This document shows, piece after piece, positions 18,511 to 29,793 of a stretch of 64,000 nucleotides of DNA. The stretch spans positions 1-64,000 of the forward strand of contig NZ_JANIKD010000003.1 of the NCBI RefSeq assembly GCF_024580955.1. The letters run 5' to 3'. The notes beneath the pieces are model-generated. The model was not told where the DNA came from and made no database searches. It saw only the letters and a program-made list of their open reading frames with translations. The DNA is from Corynebacterium sp. 122RC1. Lineage in GTDB: Bacteria; Actinomycetota; Actinomycetes; Mycobacteriales; Mycobacteriaceae. Made by a program: the position numbers and the translations under genes. The stretch's first letter is position 1. The number at the start of each line of letters is the position of its first letter.

Positions 18511-18752
18511 GTTCCCACACCTTCCCAAGGTTATGTACGCCCGGTTTCATACGTCGATCTAGTTATACACCCCATCTAGGACACGCCCCGCGTCCTGTGT
18601 CCTGTCTCCTGCGTCCCAAAGGCAACGTCTCGAGGCGGAGCATTGCCGACGCCCAAGGCTTCCAGGCACCAAGGCGGCGTAGTCCAAACGGCAGCACGTC
18701 GGCACCGCTGCTGCCCCTGCCGAAGGCCAGCGCGGCTGGCACAATTGATGTC

Positions 18753-19265
18753 ATGCCAGACAAGAATTTTCTGTTCACACCAACCACAGAATCTGATCGG
18801 ACGTACATCGCCCGGCTGAACTTCCTTACTGATGTGCACGGTAATGAAGGCCGTGAAGTCACCGCTGCTTTCGCAGAGGACTACCACACCTATGTGGAAC
18901 GGTGGACGCCGGAACGCGGCGGTGTTATTGCCTGGAGCAACCACATCCCCGCTGGTGGTGCATGGTTGATTTGGGGCACCGAAGACCACCATGGCTACGG
19001 GCATGTGGAATCGGGTGTGCCGGAGGTGGCTGTTGCTGTAGAAACCGCTTTCCGTGGACATGGGCTTGGCAGGCTATTGCTCAACGAAGCTGCAAAAATC
19101 GCGCGGGCCGCGGGCGCCCCAGGTATCTCGCTTTCCGTTGATGCAGACAACCACCACGCACACGAGGTCTACCTCAAACTGGGATACAAACCTGTACCTC
19201 CCAGCGCTCAAGCACCTGGAGCAAGCGATTCCGAATACCACCGCCTCATCCTCCGATTCAGCTAG
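18753..19265 (+). CDS. GNAT family N-acetyltransferase
   Basis: 170 residues. The acetyl-CoA-binding motif A is visible (VAVAVETAFRGHGLGRLLLNEAAKIARAAG), followed by SLSVDADNHHAHEVYLKLGYKPV. The acceptor is unknown. CACAAT lies 7 nt before the ATG, so the message may be leaderless. It is convergent with the alcohol dehydrogenase. Confidence 0.85.
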   Translation: MPDKNFLFTPTTESDRTYIARLNFLTDVHGNEGREVTAAFAEDYHTYVERWTPERGGVIAWSNHIPAGGAWLIWGTEDHHGYGHVESGVPEVAVAVETAFRGHGLGRLLLNEAAKIARAAGAPGISLSVDADNHHAHEVYLKLGYKPVPPSAQAPGASDSEYHRLILRFS

Positions 19266-19302
19266 GCCCAGGTTCACCCAGGCCCAGGTTCAGCCCGCGG
19301 GG

Positions 19303-20403
19303 TTACAGCTCATCAAAGGTGGAGGTGTCAATCACAAAGCGGAATTGCACGTCCGACGCGACAACTCGCTCGTAGGCGCGGTCCACGTCCTTGACCCCGA
19401 TCTTTTCAATGTAGGCACCGATTCCGTGTTCACCGCAAAAGTCCAGCATTTCTTGGGTTTCTGCAATTCCACCGATGTTTGAGCCGGTGAGCACCTTGGA
19501 TCCCATGATCAAGGAGCCAAACTTTAATGATTGTGCCTTAGGGGGAAGGCCCACCACGATCATGACGCCGCGGGGTTTGAGCAATTTAAGGTAGGCATCC
19601 ACGTCAAAGTCAGCGGAGATGGTGCTGATGATGTAGTCGTAGCGTCCCCGATTGTGTCTGAAGAAATCTGGGTCGGTGGTTACATGCGTTGCCACAGCCC
19701 CGAGTTCCTTTGCAAGTTCCGCTTTTTTGAGAGTGCGCGAGAGCACTTCCACTTCAGCGCCCTTTGCGGCTGCGATCTGCACCCCCATGTGTCCAAGGCC
19801 GCCTAAGCCCACAACGGCTACCTGGTCTCCTTCTTTGATATCCCACGCGGCGATTGGTGAATAAAGAGTAATGCCCGCGCACAGAAGCGGAGCTGCGTGG
19901 TCAAAGTCCAGTTCGTCGGGGATTCGGCACACAAAGTTTTCATCCACCACGATTTTCTGGGTGTAGCCACCTTGGGTGATGCTTCCGTCTGTGTCCACGG
20001 AGTTGTAGGTTCCCACCGCGCCCTTGAGGCAGTGGTTTTCAAACCCGGCGAGGCACTGTTCACACTCTCCGCAGGAGTTCACTAAGCAACCGACGCCAAC
20101 GCGGTCCCCAACCTGCCACTTGCTTACCTGAGAGCCCACGGCCTGGACTACGCCGGCGATTTCGTGGCCAACGGTGAGCGGATAATGTGCTGGGCCCCAC
20201 TCGGATTCGATTGTGTGGATATCACTGTGGCAGATGCCCGCTGCCTTCACATCAATCAGCACGTCGTTTTCACGCAGTGCGCGGCGGGTAATGGTAGCTA
20301 CTTCAAAGGGGCGTCCAGCGGCAGTTTTTTGCAGCACCTTGGTCTGGATGCCGCCTGCCTCCCCTTGGTGATTTGCATGGGCTTCAATGTGTTCTGTGCT
20401 CAT
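19303..20403 (-). CDS. zinc-dependent alcohol dehydrogenase (cinnamyl-alcohol / YahK-like)
   Basis: 366 residues. Catalytic zinc ligands are in GICHSDIHT and GHEIAG; four structural-zinc Cys lie in CGECEQCLAGFENHC; the nucleotide motif is VAVVGLGGLGHMGVQIAAAKGAEV, and SRT after it suggests NADPH. It likely reduces aldehydes. TATCGT (20411-20416) lies 7 nt before the ATG, so it has its own promoter after the terminator of the upstream riboswitch transcript. Confidence 0.9.
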   Translation of the reverse strand: MSTEHIEAHANHQGEAGGIQTKVLQKTAAGRPFEVATITRRALRENDVLIDVKAAGICHSDIHTIESEWGPAHYPLTVGHEIAGVVQAVGSQVSKWQVGDRVGVGCLVNSCGECEQCLAGFENHCLKGAVGTYNSVDTDGSITQGGYTQKIVVDENFVCRIPDELDFDHAAPLLCAGITLYSPIAAWDIKEGDQVAVVGLGGLGHMGVQIAAAKGAEVEVLSRTLKKAELAKELGAVATHVTTDPDFFRHNRGRYDYIISTISADFDVDAYLKLLKPRGVMIVVGLPPKAQSLKFGSLIMGSKVLTGSNIGGIAETQEMLDFCGEHGIGAYIEKIGVKDVDRAYERVVASDVQFRFVIDTSTFDEL

Positions 20404-20457
20404 TGCACCAACGATACTCCCCCATAAGCCACCCTCAGTCTTGCACCCCTACGAACC

Positions 20458-20515
20458 AAAAACCCGCCAGTGGAGAGGGAGCACGTTAATCTTGTGCCGC
20501 CTCACCGCTGACGGG
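20458..20515 (-). terminator. terminator of the cobalamin-riboswitch transcript
   Basis: On the minus strand a 22-bp imperfect stem (20494-20515 with 20463-20484, 19 positions pairing) with a 9-nt loop is followed by TTTTT. It separates the riboswitch region from the alcohol dehydrogenase gene. Confidence 0.7.
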
Positions 20516-20587
20516 GAGTGAACTGCGCATCGCTTTTGGTGCCTGACATTCACCACAGCAAAAGGCGTTCTTGCACCGAGCGCACAC
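20486..20587 (-). CDS. candidate cysteine-rich small ORF (33 aa)
   Basis: A GTG-initiated frame reading VCARCKNAFCCGECQAPKAM and on to SGEAAQD. Five Cys are spaced C-x2-C-x4-CC-x2-C, like a small zinc or iron-sulfur knuckle. There is no visible ribosome-binding site and the stop lies in the terminator loop. It may be a real microprotein, the 3' part of a frameshifted gene, or chance. Confidence 0.2.
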   Translation of the reverse strand: MCARCKNAFCCGECQAPKAMRSSLPVSGEAAQD

Positions 20588-20678
20588 CGTGATGGTGTGT
20601 GACCTTCACTGATGCAGGAACGTTGCCTTCAGCCTTCCCGTGGTTGGTGAGGCCGCGGTCCGTATCAGGCAGCCGCAT
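20550..20678 (-). CDS. candidate small ORF downstream of the riboswitch (42 aa)
   Basis: ATG-initiated frame beginning MRLPDTDRGLTNHGKAEG; an in-frame GTG at 20705, beside an AGGA at the aptamer's 3' edge, would add nine residues. No family recognised. It shares the transcript with the Cys-rich frame in another phase, so one frameshift would fuse them. Confidence 0.22.
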   Translation of the reverse strand: MRLPDTDRGLTNHGKAEGNVPASVKVTHHHGVRSVQERLLLW

Positions 20679-20704
20679 GTACGCGGACGGCTGCGCGATG
20701 GTCA

Positions 20705-20900
20705 CTTCCTGGCAGGTCTTCGGACTTGTGGATCAACCCTCACCATCCGCCTTCCCAGGTACCTTTTGGGCACCCAGTGACGTTGTGGATGGCTAGTCCC
20801 CACTTACCGCTGCGCGTCAGCCCCGGATTCGCACCGGGTTCCCTCAAGGGACTTCAGCATTGGAGCCCCAGCATTGGAGCTCTGGGCACCAAGCATTCAG
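20705..20900 (-). ncRNA. cobalamin riboswitch
   Basis: Minus-strand landmarks of the cobalamin aptamer occur in order: GGTGCC, GAGGGAACCCGGTGCGAATC, the core GCTGACGCGCAGCGGTAAG, and the B12-box AGTCCGAAGACCTGCC. It should bind adenosyl- or other cobalamin and control the RNA downstream. No recognisable B12 gene follows before the terminator 200 nt on. An odd feature is a 12-bp sequence repeated at 20855-20866 and 20869-20880 inside the 5' part. Confidence 0.88.
20855..20880. repeat. direct repeat inside the riboswitch
   Basis: CAGCATTGGAGC occurs twice, separated by CC, in the variable 5' arm of the aptamer. Confidence 0.85.
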
Positions 20901-20967
20901 TACCTTGGCGAAATGCGCCAGCAAGTTGTTCGTTGTGCGCTAGTGATTTTAGCGCGAAATACACAAT

Positions 20968-21002
20968 CCCGCTGCCACCTGTTCTCAGGTGCGGGCAGCG
21001 GG
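20968..21002 (-). terminator. terminator of gatA
   Basis: CCCGCTGCC (20968-20976) pairs with GGCAGCGGG (20994-21002), enclosing a CACCTG/CAGGTG stem with a GTTCT-type loop. The T-tract is weak on the minus strand. Confidence 0.75.
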
Positions 21003-21059
21003 ACCTTGTGGGTGCAACCAGTATGGGAGCGCCGGGTTCCTATCTGAGTTCCTAGTTCC

Positions 21060-22544
21060 TTACTTCTGCCCAGCTTCGAAGGCTGCGCCTACCTTGTAGA
21101 GGCGGTCATCCTTGAACGCCGGTGCCATGATCTGCAAGCCGGTTGGCAGGTTGGTGTCACTTGCCAAACCCGAAGGCAGGGACATGCCGCAGAGGCCGGC
21201 GAGGTTGAGTGGCAGGGTGCAGAGGTCGAAGTTGTACATCGCCATTGGATCTTGAAGCTTTTCCCCAAGCTTGAAGGCGGTGGTTGGGGTGGTTGGGGAG
21301 ATCAGCACGTCTGCCTGGGCGTATGCCTGTGCGAAGTCTTGGGCAATCAGGCTGCGCACGCGCTGTGCTTGGCGGTAGTAGGCGTCGTAGTAGCCCACTG
21401 ACAGCGCGTAGGTGCCCAGGATGATGCGGCGCTTTACCTCTGGGCCGAAGCCCGCTGCACGGGTGAGTGCCATCACTTCGTCGGCGGAGCGGGTGCCGTC
21501 ATCGCCCACGCGCAGGCCGTAGCGCATGCCATCAAAGCGGGCGAGGTTGGAGGAAACCTCACAAGGCAGGATCAGGTAGTAGGCGGCGAGCGCGTCATCG
21601 AAGTGCGGGCAGTCCACCTCTACGATCTCTGCACCTTGGTCCACGAGCTGGTCCACGGCCTTACGGAACTGCTCAATCACACCCGGCTGGTAGCCTTCGC
21701 GGTTGAACTGCTTCACCACGCCAACCTTCATGCCCTTGAGGTCACCCCGGGCCCCTTCGCGCGCTGCTTCCACAACGGGCGCTACTGGGCGATTGACGCT
21801 GGTGGCGTCGTACTTATCGTGGCCCGCGATGACCTCGTGCAACAATGCCGTGTCCAGGACCGTGCGTGCAGTAGGGCCGCCCTGATCCAGGGAGGATGCG
21901 CATGCCACCAGGCCGTATCGAGACACGGTGCCGTAGGTGGGCTTCACACCAACGGTGTTGGTGAGTGCCGCCGGCTGGCGGATGGAGCCGCCGGTGTCCG
22001 TACCAATTGCCAATGGGGCCTCACCGGATGCCAGCGCTGCGGAGGATCCGCCGCCGGAGCCGCCAGGCGTGCGTTCCACGTCCCAAGGGTTCTTGGTGGG
22101 GCCGTACGCGGAATTTTCCGTGGAGGAACCCATGGCGAACTCGTCCATGTTGGTCTTGCCCAAAATCGGAATCCCGGCCTCGCGGATTTTGCGGGTCACG
22201 GTGGCGTCGTAAGGCGCAACGTACCCCTCGAGGATCTTGGATGCACAGGTGGTTGGTGCGTCCGTGGTCACGAACACATCCTTAAGTGCCAGTGGAACAC
22301 CTGCCAGCGGTGAGGCCGGTGCCTCCCCTGCATCCAGGGAGCGGTCTACGGCGTCGGCAGCCGCGAGAGCTTCCTCGGCACCCACGTGCAGGAATGCGTG
22401 CAGCTTCCCGTCTACCTCGGCGATACGGTCCAGGTGCGCCTGGGTGACTTCACGGGAGGACACTTCGCGAGAGTGAATCTTCTCGGCGAGCTCGGCAGCA
22501 CTCAGGGAGGTGAGGCCAGTTTCAGGAACAAGGTAGTTGGTCAT
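21060..22544 (-). CDS. gatA: Asp/Glu-tRNA amidotransferase subunit A
   Basis: 494 residues of the amidase-signature family. The catalytic triad is readable as Lys88 ([10 protein letters not shown]), cis-Ser163 (GGSGGGSS) and Ser187 ([12 protein letters not shown]). GatA releases ammonia from glutamine, which GatB uses to amidate Glu-tRNA(Gln). It starts 3 nt after the gatC stop and is translationally linked to it. Confidence 0.97.
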   Translation of the reverse strand: MTNYLVPETGLTSLSAAELAEKIHSREVSSREVTQAHLDRIAEVDGKLHAFLHVGAEEALAAADAVDRSLDAGEAPASPLAGVPLALKDVFVTTDAPTTCASKILEGYVAPYDATVTRKIREAGIPILGKTNMDEFAMGSSTENSAYGPTKNPWDVERTPGGSGGGSSAALASGEAPLAIGTDTGGSIRQPAALTNTVGVKPTYGTVSRYGLVACASSLDQGGPTARTVLDTALLHEVIAGHDKYDATSVNRPVAPVVEAAREGARGDLKGMKVGVVKQFNREGYQPGVIEQFRKAVDQLVDQGAEIVEVDCPHFDDALAAYYLILPCEVSSNLARFDGMRYGLRVGDDGTRSADEVMALTRAAGFGPEVKRRIILGTYALSVGYYDAYYRQAQRVRSLIAQDFAQAYAQADVLISPTTPTTAFKLGEKLQDPMAMYNFDLCTLPLNLAGLCGMSLPSGLASDTNLPTGLQIMAPAFKDDRLYKVGAAFEAGQK

Positions 22545-22547
22545 GGT

Positions 22548-22841
22548 TTACTCCCCCAGGATCTGCGGAACGACGAAACGCTGTTCTTCCACTGCCGGTG
22601 CCTGATCCAGCGCCTGTTCAGGGGTAAGAATTTGCTCTACAACATCTTCACGCATGGTGGTGGTGATGTCATGCGGGTGGCACATGGGCTCCACGCCTTC
22701 CGCGGCCACCTGCTGCACCTTGCTCACTGCACCCACAATCGCTTCGATTTGGGTGGCAAATTGGTCCAGCTCCTCATCACTGAGGGCCAACCGTGACAAT
22801 GTAGCCAAGTGGGCGACTTCATCGCGTGAAATCTCAGGCAC
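22548..22841 (-). CDS. gatC: Asp/Glu-tRNA amidotransferase subunit C
   Basis: 97 residues, [25 protein letters not shown] at the N-terminus and VEPMCHP in the middle, typical GatC. GatC clasps GatA and GatB. I chose the GTG because AAGGA lies 8 nt upstream and because the family begins PEISRD; an ATG three codons earlier has a poor site. Confidence 0.93.
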   Translation of the reverse strand: MPEISRDEVAHLATLSRLALSDEELDQFATQIEAIVGAVSKVQQVAAEGVEPMCHPHDITTTMREDVVEQILTPEQALDQAPAVEEQRFVVPQILGE

Positions 22842-23259
22842 TTCGCGCATCCTTACTCTCGTAGGTCTTCTTGATTCCGCCTGCCTGGGCAACACGTGGG
22901 CAACGGGCCCCGCAGGCAGCACTGAGTACACAATACTACCGCACGGATTCTCAGCTTTCCGACGCCCCCAAGGCACCCTTCTCCCCCACCCCGGCACGGG
23001 ACCCACCGTGGGTTCGGATATTGGGGGTTCCGCGCTTCGCAAAATTTGCACGTAGTATTAGGAGCGATTGCGCTTGTGTCACCTACATACAAGTGCTGTG
23101 TTGATTCTGCTCTTTAGCTCTGCGTGTGCTGTGCATGCGCAACCAACCCTAGGCCGCACGCAGCTTTCCGATGCAGTGGGCAAGGCATCCGCCACCACCA
23201 CAGGCAACGGTGCCCTCGCTTGGAGTTTCAGCAGGTTGCGCCCCCTAGAAAGGCTTGTT
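22842..23259. promoter_or_regulatory. divergent promoter region, gatC / ACT-protein gene
   Basis: 418 bp without a supported gene. For gatC (minus strand) a candidate promoter has TAATAC (23055-23060) and GTGACA (23077-23082), 16 bp apart, giving a leader of about 200 nt with a GCCTGC/GCAGGC hairpin near 22880-22917. For the plus-strand gene AAAGG precedes the ATG. Confidence 0.45.
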
Positions 23260-23922
23260 ATGTCATATTTGATCCGTGTGCTCATGCCAGACCGGCCGGG
23301 TAGCCTTGGTCGGATTGCCAATGCAATTGGTGAGGCCGGCGCGAACATCCATTCCGTGGATGTGGTGCAGGTGTTTCCGAATGGCACCGTGATGGATGAC
23401 ATGGTGGTTTCCCTGCCTCCAGACGTGATGGCAGATGCGATTATCACCGCCGCACAGGCTTTGGATGGTGTGGAGGTGGATTCTATTCGCCCATTTTCCG
23501 GCACCGTTGATCGGCGTGGCCAGATCCAATTGTTGGCAACTGTTGCCGGTGCCTCCACCCATTCTGAGGCACTTGTAGATTTGGTGAATCGCATGCCCCA
23601 GGCGCTCACCTCCAACTGGGCAGTTTTGCTTGATGTGCGCGATGGGGTCAGCCGCGTGACCGCTTCTCCTGCCGCGCCGGAGGAAGATGGTTCCACCCCG
23701 ACCCACATTGAAGTCACAACGGCGCGCACCCTCAACCCTGAGCGTGAGCAATGGATTCCGGAGTCCTGGTCTTTGTTGGACTCTTCCCTCGCGGCAGCCC
23801 CACTTGGTGACACCGGCCTCGTACTGGTGATAGGCCGTGTTGGTGGCCCAGATTTCCTGGCATCAGAGGTCCAGCACATTGGGAATTTGGCAGTGATCCT
23901 GGGAAGGCTGTTGCGCCACTAG
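23260..23922 (+). CDS. ACT-domain protein
   Basis: 220 residues. The N-terminal ACT domain is clear (SYLIRVLMPDRPGSLGRIANAIGEAGANIHSVDVVQVFPNG); the second half may hold a degenerate copy. ACT domains bind amino acids, so a sensor or regulator role is likely, but no catalytic domain is present. AAAGG lies 7 nt upstream. It is divergent from gatCA. Confidence 0.82.
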   Translation: MSYLIRVLMPDRPGSLGRIANAIGEAGANIHSVDVVQVFPNGTVMDDMVVSLPPDVMADAIITAAQALDGVEVDSIRPFSGTVDRRGQIQLLATVAGASTHSEALVDLVNRMPQALTSNWAVLLDVRDGVSRVTASPAAPEEDGSTPTHIEVTTARTLNPEREQWIPESWSLLDSSLAAAPLGDTGLVLVIGRVGGPDFLASEVQHIGNLAVILGRLLRH

Positions 23923-23987
23923 AGCACCCTGCAACCCGGCCGCTCCTGCAACCCCTGCAACCCGGCCCACCGTCGCCTCTGCCATAG

Positions 23988-24017
23988 AGCCCCTGCTGCG
24001 CTTCTGCGGCAGGGGCT
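23988..24017 (+). terminator. terminator after the ACT-protein gene
   Basis: AGCCCCTGC (23988-23996) pairs with GCAGGGGCT (24009-24017), followed by TTTG. The 60 bp before it hold degenerate CTGCAACCC repeats. Confidence 0.75.
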
Positions 24018-24048
24018 TTGTGCTGCCTGCGGAACGCACCCCCTCCGG

Positions 24049-26947
<2,899 letters not shown>

Positions 26948-26950
26948 ACG

Positions 26951-27979
26951 CTAGAGATCGCCCGCATCACGCACAAGGATTGCCGCGCATTCCCGCGCGT
27001 GCCCCAACCGGTGCGCGTGTTCCAGCAGACTCCCGGTTGCAGTGCCTGGAACAGTAGCCGTGGCAGCAGTGAGGAGACTGCGGTCCAGCCCGAGTTCGTC
27101 GTAACGCCGCGCGATCTGGATCGCCGCCTGCCTCGCTGAAATGTTGCGTTCGCCAAGGATGAACGCAGGAGTGATTCTTGATGCGAGGAGGGCACCGCAG
27201 GAGTCGAGGGCTTGAGTTCCCCGCACCTTCTGAAGGTCAAGAAGAACTACATCCACTCCAATGGCACCCATCACCTCCAGGGCGGTTTCGCTGGGTTCGC
27301 TGGCCAACCCGATGTGGCGCAGGTGTTTCATCGATTGCTCTTCAGGCTGCATTTTTGACCTGATGATGCCCACGAACCGTTGCAAGATTTCGGTGATGTC
27401 CTTGCGATGAATAGCACGAATCGCATCAAAATCATGTGTCCCCGGAATGCTGCCCTGGGCTAACGCGTCAAGGTGCGGCTCGTAGAGATGCACCGCCGCT
27501 GGTTGTTGGAAACGGCCACGCAAAGTTGAAATCTCCCGCGCAATTGCCTCCGCCAACATTTCCACGAGGTCGCGAACAGCGCCGCGATCTGTGATCATCC
27601 TATGTCCATTGGAAAGTTCCAGCTCAACCGCCAATGAAAGCGGGCCGAGTGCATGGGTCAGCAGCGGGACATTATTTCCCCACGCCGATTCCAGCTCGTC
27701 TTTGTCCTGCTCAAAGGTATCCCATGCACGCCGAGTCAAGATTTGAGGGCGTTGCGACACCCGCCACGAACGCGGCCCCTTCTCAATGGGCAGTTCTGGC
27801 AGCATCGCACAGGTAAAAGCCACATGATCCGCTCGAAGCCCTCGGGAAGGCAGAAGCGGGACGGTACGCAATTCCCCCGTCTCCCCGGCAATGACCTCTG
27901 CAGCCTGCGCAAAGGAGGTACCCGGAAACGTCGGCTGGGCGAAACTTGGCACTGGCACTGGCACTGGCACGGACTGCAT
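26951..27979 (-). CDS. MetE C-terminal-like protein (UROD/MetE fold), Rv3015c type
   Basis: 342 residues. The fold and motifs (GPLSLAVELELSNG, VHLYEPHLDALAQG, MKHLRHIGLASEPSETALEVMGAIGVDVVLLDLQKV) resemble the cobalamin-independent methionine synthase/uroporphyrinogen decarboxylase superfamily. Mycobacteria carry such a gene between ligA and mnmA, as here. The usual MetE zinc site (His-Cys...Cys) is not evident, so methionine synthesis is doubtful. The N-terminus reads VPVPVPVP from a hexanucleotide repeat (about 27949-27972). TAGCAT lies 6 nt before the ATG. Confidence 0.75.
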   Translation of the reverse strand: MQSVPVPVPVPSFAQPTFPGTSFAQAAEVIAGETGELRTVPLLPSRGLRADHVAFTCAMLPELPIEKGPRSWRVSQRPQILTRRAWDTFEQDKDELESAWGNNVPLLTHALGPLSLAVELELSNGHRMITDRGAVRDLVEMLAEAIAREISTLRGRFQQPAAVHLYEPHLDALAQGSIPGTHDFDAIRAIHRKDITEILQRFVGIIRSKMQPEEQSMKHLRHIGLASEPSETALEVMGAIGVDVVLLDLQKVRGTQALDSCGALLASRITPAFILGERNISARQAAIQIARRYDELGLDRSLLTAATATVPGTATGSLLEHAHRLGHARECAAILVRDAGDL

Positions 27980-28026
27980 GGGGCAATGCTAGCAAGGCCA
28001 AAATAGCGCTCAAATTCTTCAAACCC

Positions 28027-28062
28027 TTGCCAACCCTCAACCATAATTTTAATATTTTAAAT
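28027..28062 (+). promoter_or_regulatory. near-consensus promoter of the regulator/serine-hydrolase operon
   Basis: -35 TTGCCA (28027-28032), exactly 17 bp, -10 TAATAT (28050-28055), then 7 nt to the ATG. The -10 region is unusually AT-rich and almost palindromic (ATTTTAATATTTTAAAT), a possible self-operator. Confidence 0.72.
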
Positions 28063-28740
28063 ATGCAGAATTTGGATCATCAATCCGAGTCGGAGCAGAT
28101 CAGCCTCCTCCAGGATCGGATGCTGGCCTACGAGCAGCGGCTCCTCGCTCTGGAAACGGCATACTCGCAAATTATCAGCGGTGCCGACGCCACCACGTTC
28201 CACCACGACGCACACCAGATCAGTGCCATGGAACAACGCCTCACGCATGAGCTCCAGCCACCATCCAGCCACAGCGAGGCATCTTTCGAGCCGAACCCCC
28301 AGGCGGCACCCCATGCTGGCGGAGCTCCAGTAGGTGAGGTGGGCTACTCCGGAGAAGTGGTACTGCCGGATGGCCGCAACGTGCAGTACGTCTGGCAACG
28401 CAGTGCTGACTCAATTGTCCAGCATCATTGGGAGGAGGCAATGGAATCCCTCACTGCCCTTGCCCATCCAGTAAGAACGCGGATTCTCAAAGAGATGCTG
28501 TGTGTGCCCGGCCAGGCTGATGTGACGGTGCAATACCTCCTTGATCAAGGGCTCGCCCAGAGCCAAGGCGCCCTCTATCACCACGTCAAGGCCCTCACAC
28601 AGGCAGGGTGGGTGGAACGCCTCCCCCAGGCGCGGTTGCGTATTCCCGCGAACAAGATTGTGGCTCTGCTTGCACTCGTATTGGCTGCGGAGCCTTCGCC
28701 CAAAACAACCACCCAAGCAAGGACCAGTGATTTCGAATGA
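28063..28740 (+). CDS. ArsR-like winged-helix regulator with N-terminal coiled coil
   Basis: 225 residues. Residues ~1-35 look like a coiled coil (SEQISLLQDRMLAYEQRLLALETAYSQI region), then a Pro/His-rich linker, then a winged HTH near residues 125-210 (LTALAHPVRTRILKEML ... SQGALYHHVKALTQAGWVERL). No metal-binding Cys pair is obvious, so an arsenic-type sensor is unlikely. It is predicted to be leaderless from a strong promoter. Its stop overlaps the next gene's start (ATGA), so it heads a three-gene operon and may regulate it. Confidence 0.8.
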   Translation: MQNLDHQSESEQISLLQDRMLAYEQRLLALETAYSQIISGADATTFHHDAHQISAMEQRLTHELQPPSSHSEASFEPNPQAAPHAGGAPVGEVGYSGEVVLPDGRNVQYVWQRSADSIVQHHWEEAMESLTALAHPVRTRILKEMLCVPGQADVTVQYLLDQGLAQSQGALYHHVKALTQAGWVERLPQARLRIPANKIVALLALVLAAEPSPKTTTQARTSDFE

Positions 28741-29777
28741 GCAGCCCAACCACCAACGCAAAGCACATTAAGGCGCACACCTGGCCCCGAATACTCCTTA
28801 TCATCGTGGTCCTCGCAGCACTGTTGTTCTTTGGTGTGAGGCCGATAATGCAGTCCAGGGAATTCCAGGGTTCTGAGGCGCTTGCTACAACACTCAGCGA
28901 GCGCGCCCCCACCGGCACTCACCGCCTAGCGGTGATAGAAAACGGAACCTTTGCCGGACTCGGGGCAACCGCGGATGATGAGTTTGAGATCGGCTCAGTA
29001 ACCAAAATGATGACGATTGAACTGCTCCGCCAAGCGATTGAACGCGGAGAGGTGTCACTCGATACCCCGGTGGCCACGCTGATTGAGTTCCCCAACCCTG
29101 AGATCACCTTAGAGGATCTGGCTAACCATACCGCGGGAGTCAAACGCATCGCTGGAACCAGCGTATTTGCTCCAATACTAGGAAGAAACCCCTACGCGAA
29201 TACAAGTACCCAGGATGTCCTCAACGAGGCCGCCGCCGCAGAATCACGACACGGGGCAGACAAAGATTATTCCAATTTCGGGTATGCAATCCTCGGCACG
29301 GCACTTGCCGAGGCAGCCGGTCATGACTACCCCACGCTCATGGAGCAACGAATCTTCACTCCCCTCCGCATGGAAAATACCTTTGTTGCCACGGTAGGTT
29401 CCCTCAACTCAGAAAACCCACGGGGCTACAACGAAGCAGGCCACAAGGCAGCCGCCTGGGAAATGGATGGCTACGCGCCCGCAGGTGCCGTGCGATCCAC
29501 CGCGAATGATCTGGAAATCTTTGTCCGGCACGTTCTCGATCACGGGGTCCCTGAGTACGGATGGGTGCATACCGATGACGGCTTAGCCTGGCACAACGGT
29601 AAAACTGGCGGCTTTAGCTCCCAAGTTGTGCTGCGTCCTACAACCGGCCAATACATGCTGGCACTGGCTGACACCACCGCGAGCCCAGATGCACTGCTGC
29701 TGGAAATGATGCGCGAAACCCCGGACGAAACTCCGGACGAAACCCCGACAGCAATCCCATCCCCAACCTCAAACTAG
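28737..29777 (+). CDS. exported serine hydrolase, class C beta-lactamase / PBP-like fold
   Basis: 346 residues. A hydrophobic helix at residues 19-34 anchors or exports the protein. Active-site motifs are Ser87-x-x-Lys90 (SVTK), Tyr178-Ser-Asn (YSN) and Lys289-Thr-Gly (GKTGG), the full set for a serine beta-lactamase, DD-peptidase or esterase. The C-terminus has a DETP repeat. It is translationally coupled to the upstream regulator. Cell-wall peptide or D-amino-acid cleavage is possible; substrate is unknown. Confidence 0.88.
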   Translation: MSSPTTNAKHIKAHTWPRILLIIVVLAALLFFGVRPIMQSREFQGSEALATTLSERAPTGTHRLAVIENGTFAGLGATADDEFEIGSVTKMMTIELLRQAIERGEVSLDTPVATLIEFPNPEITLEDLANHTAGVKRIAGTSVFAPILGRNPYANTSTQDVLNEAAAAESRHGADKDYSNFGYAILGTALAEAAGHDYPTLMEQRIFTPLRMENTFVATVGSLNSENPRGYNEAGHKAAAWEMDGYAPAGAVRSTANDLEIFVRHVLDHGVPEYGWVHTDDGLAWHNGKTGGFSSQVVLRPTTGQYMLALADTTASPDALLLEMMRETPDETPDETPTAIPSPTSN

Positions 29778-29793
29778 GTGGAAAGGAACCACC

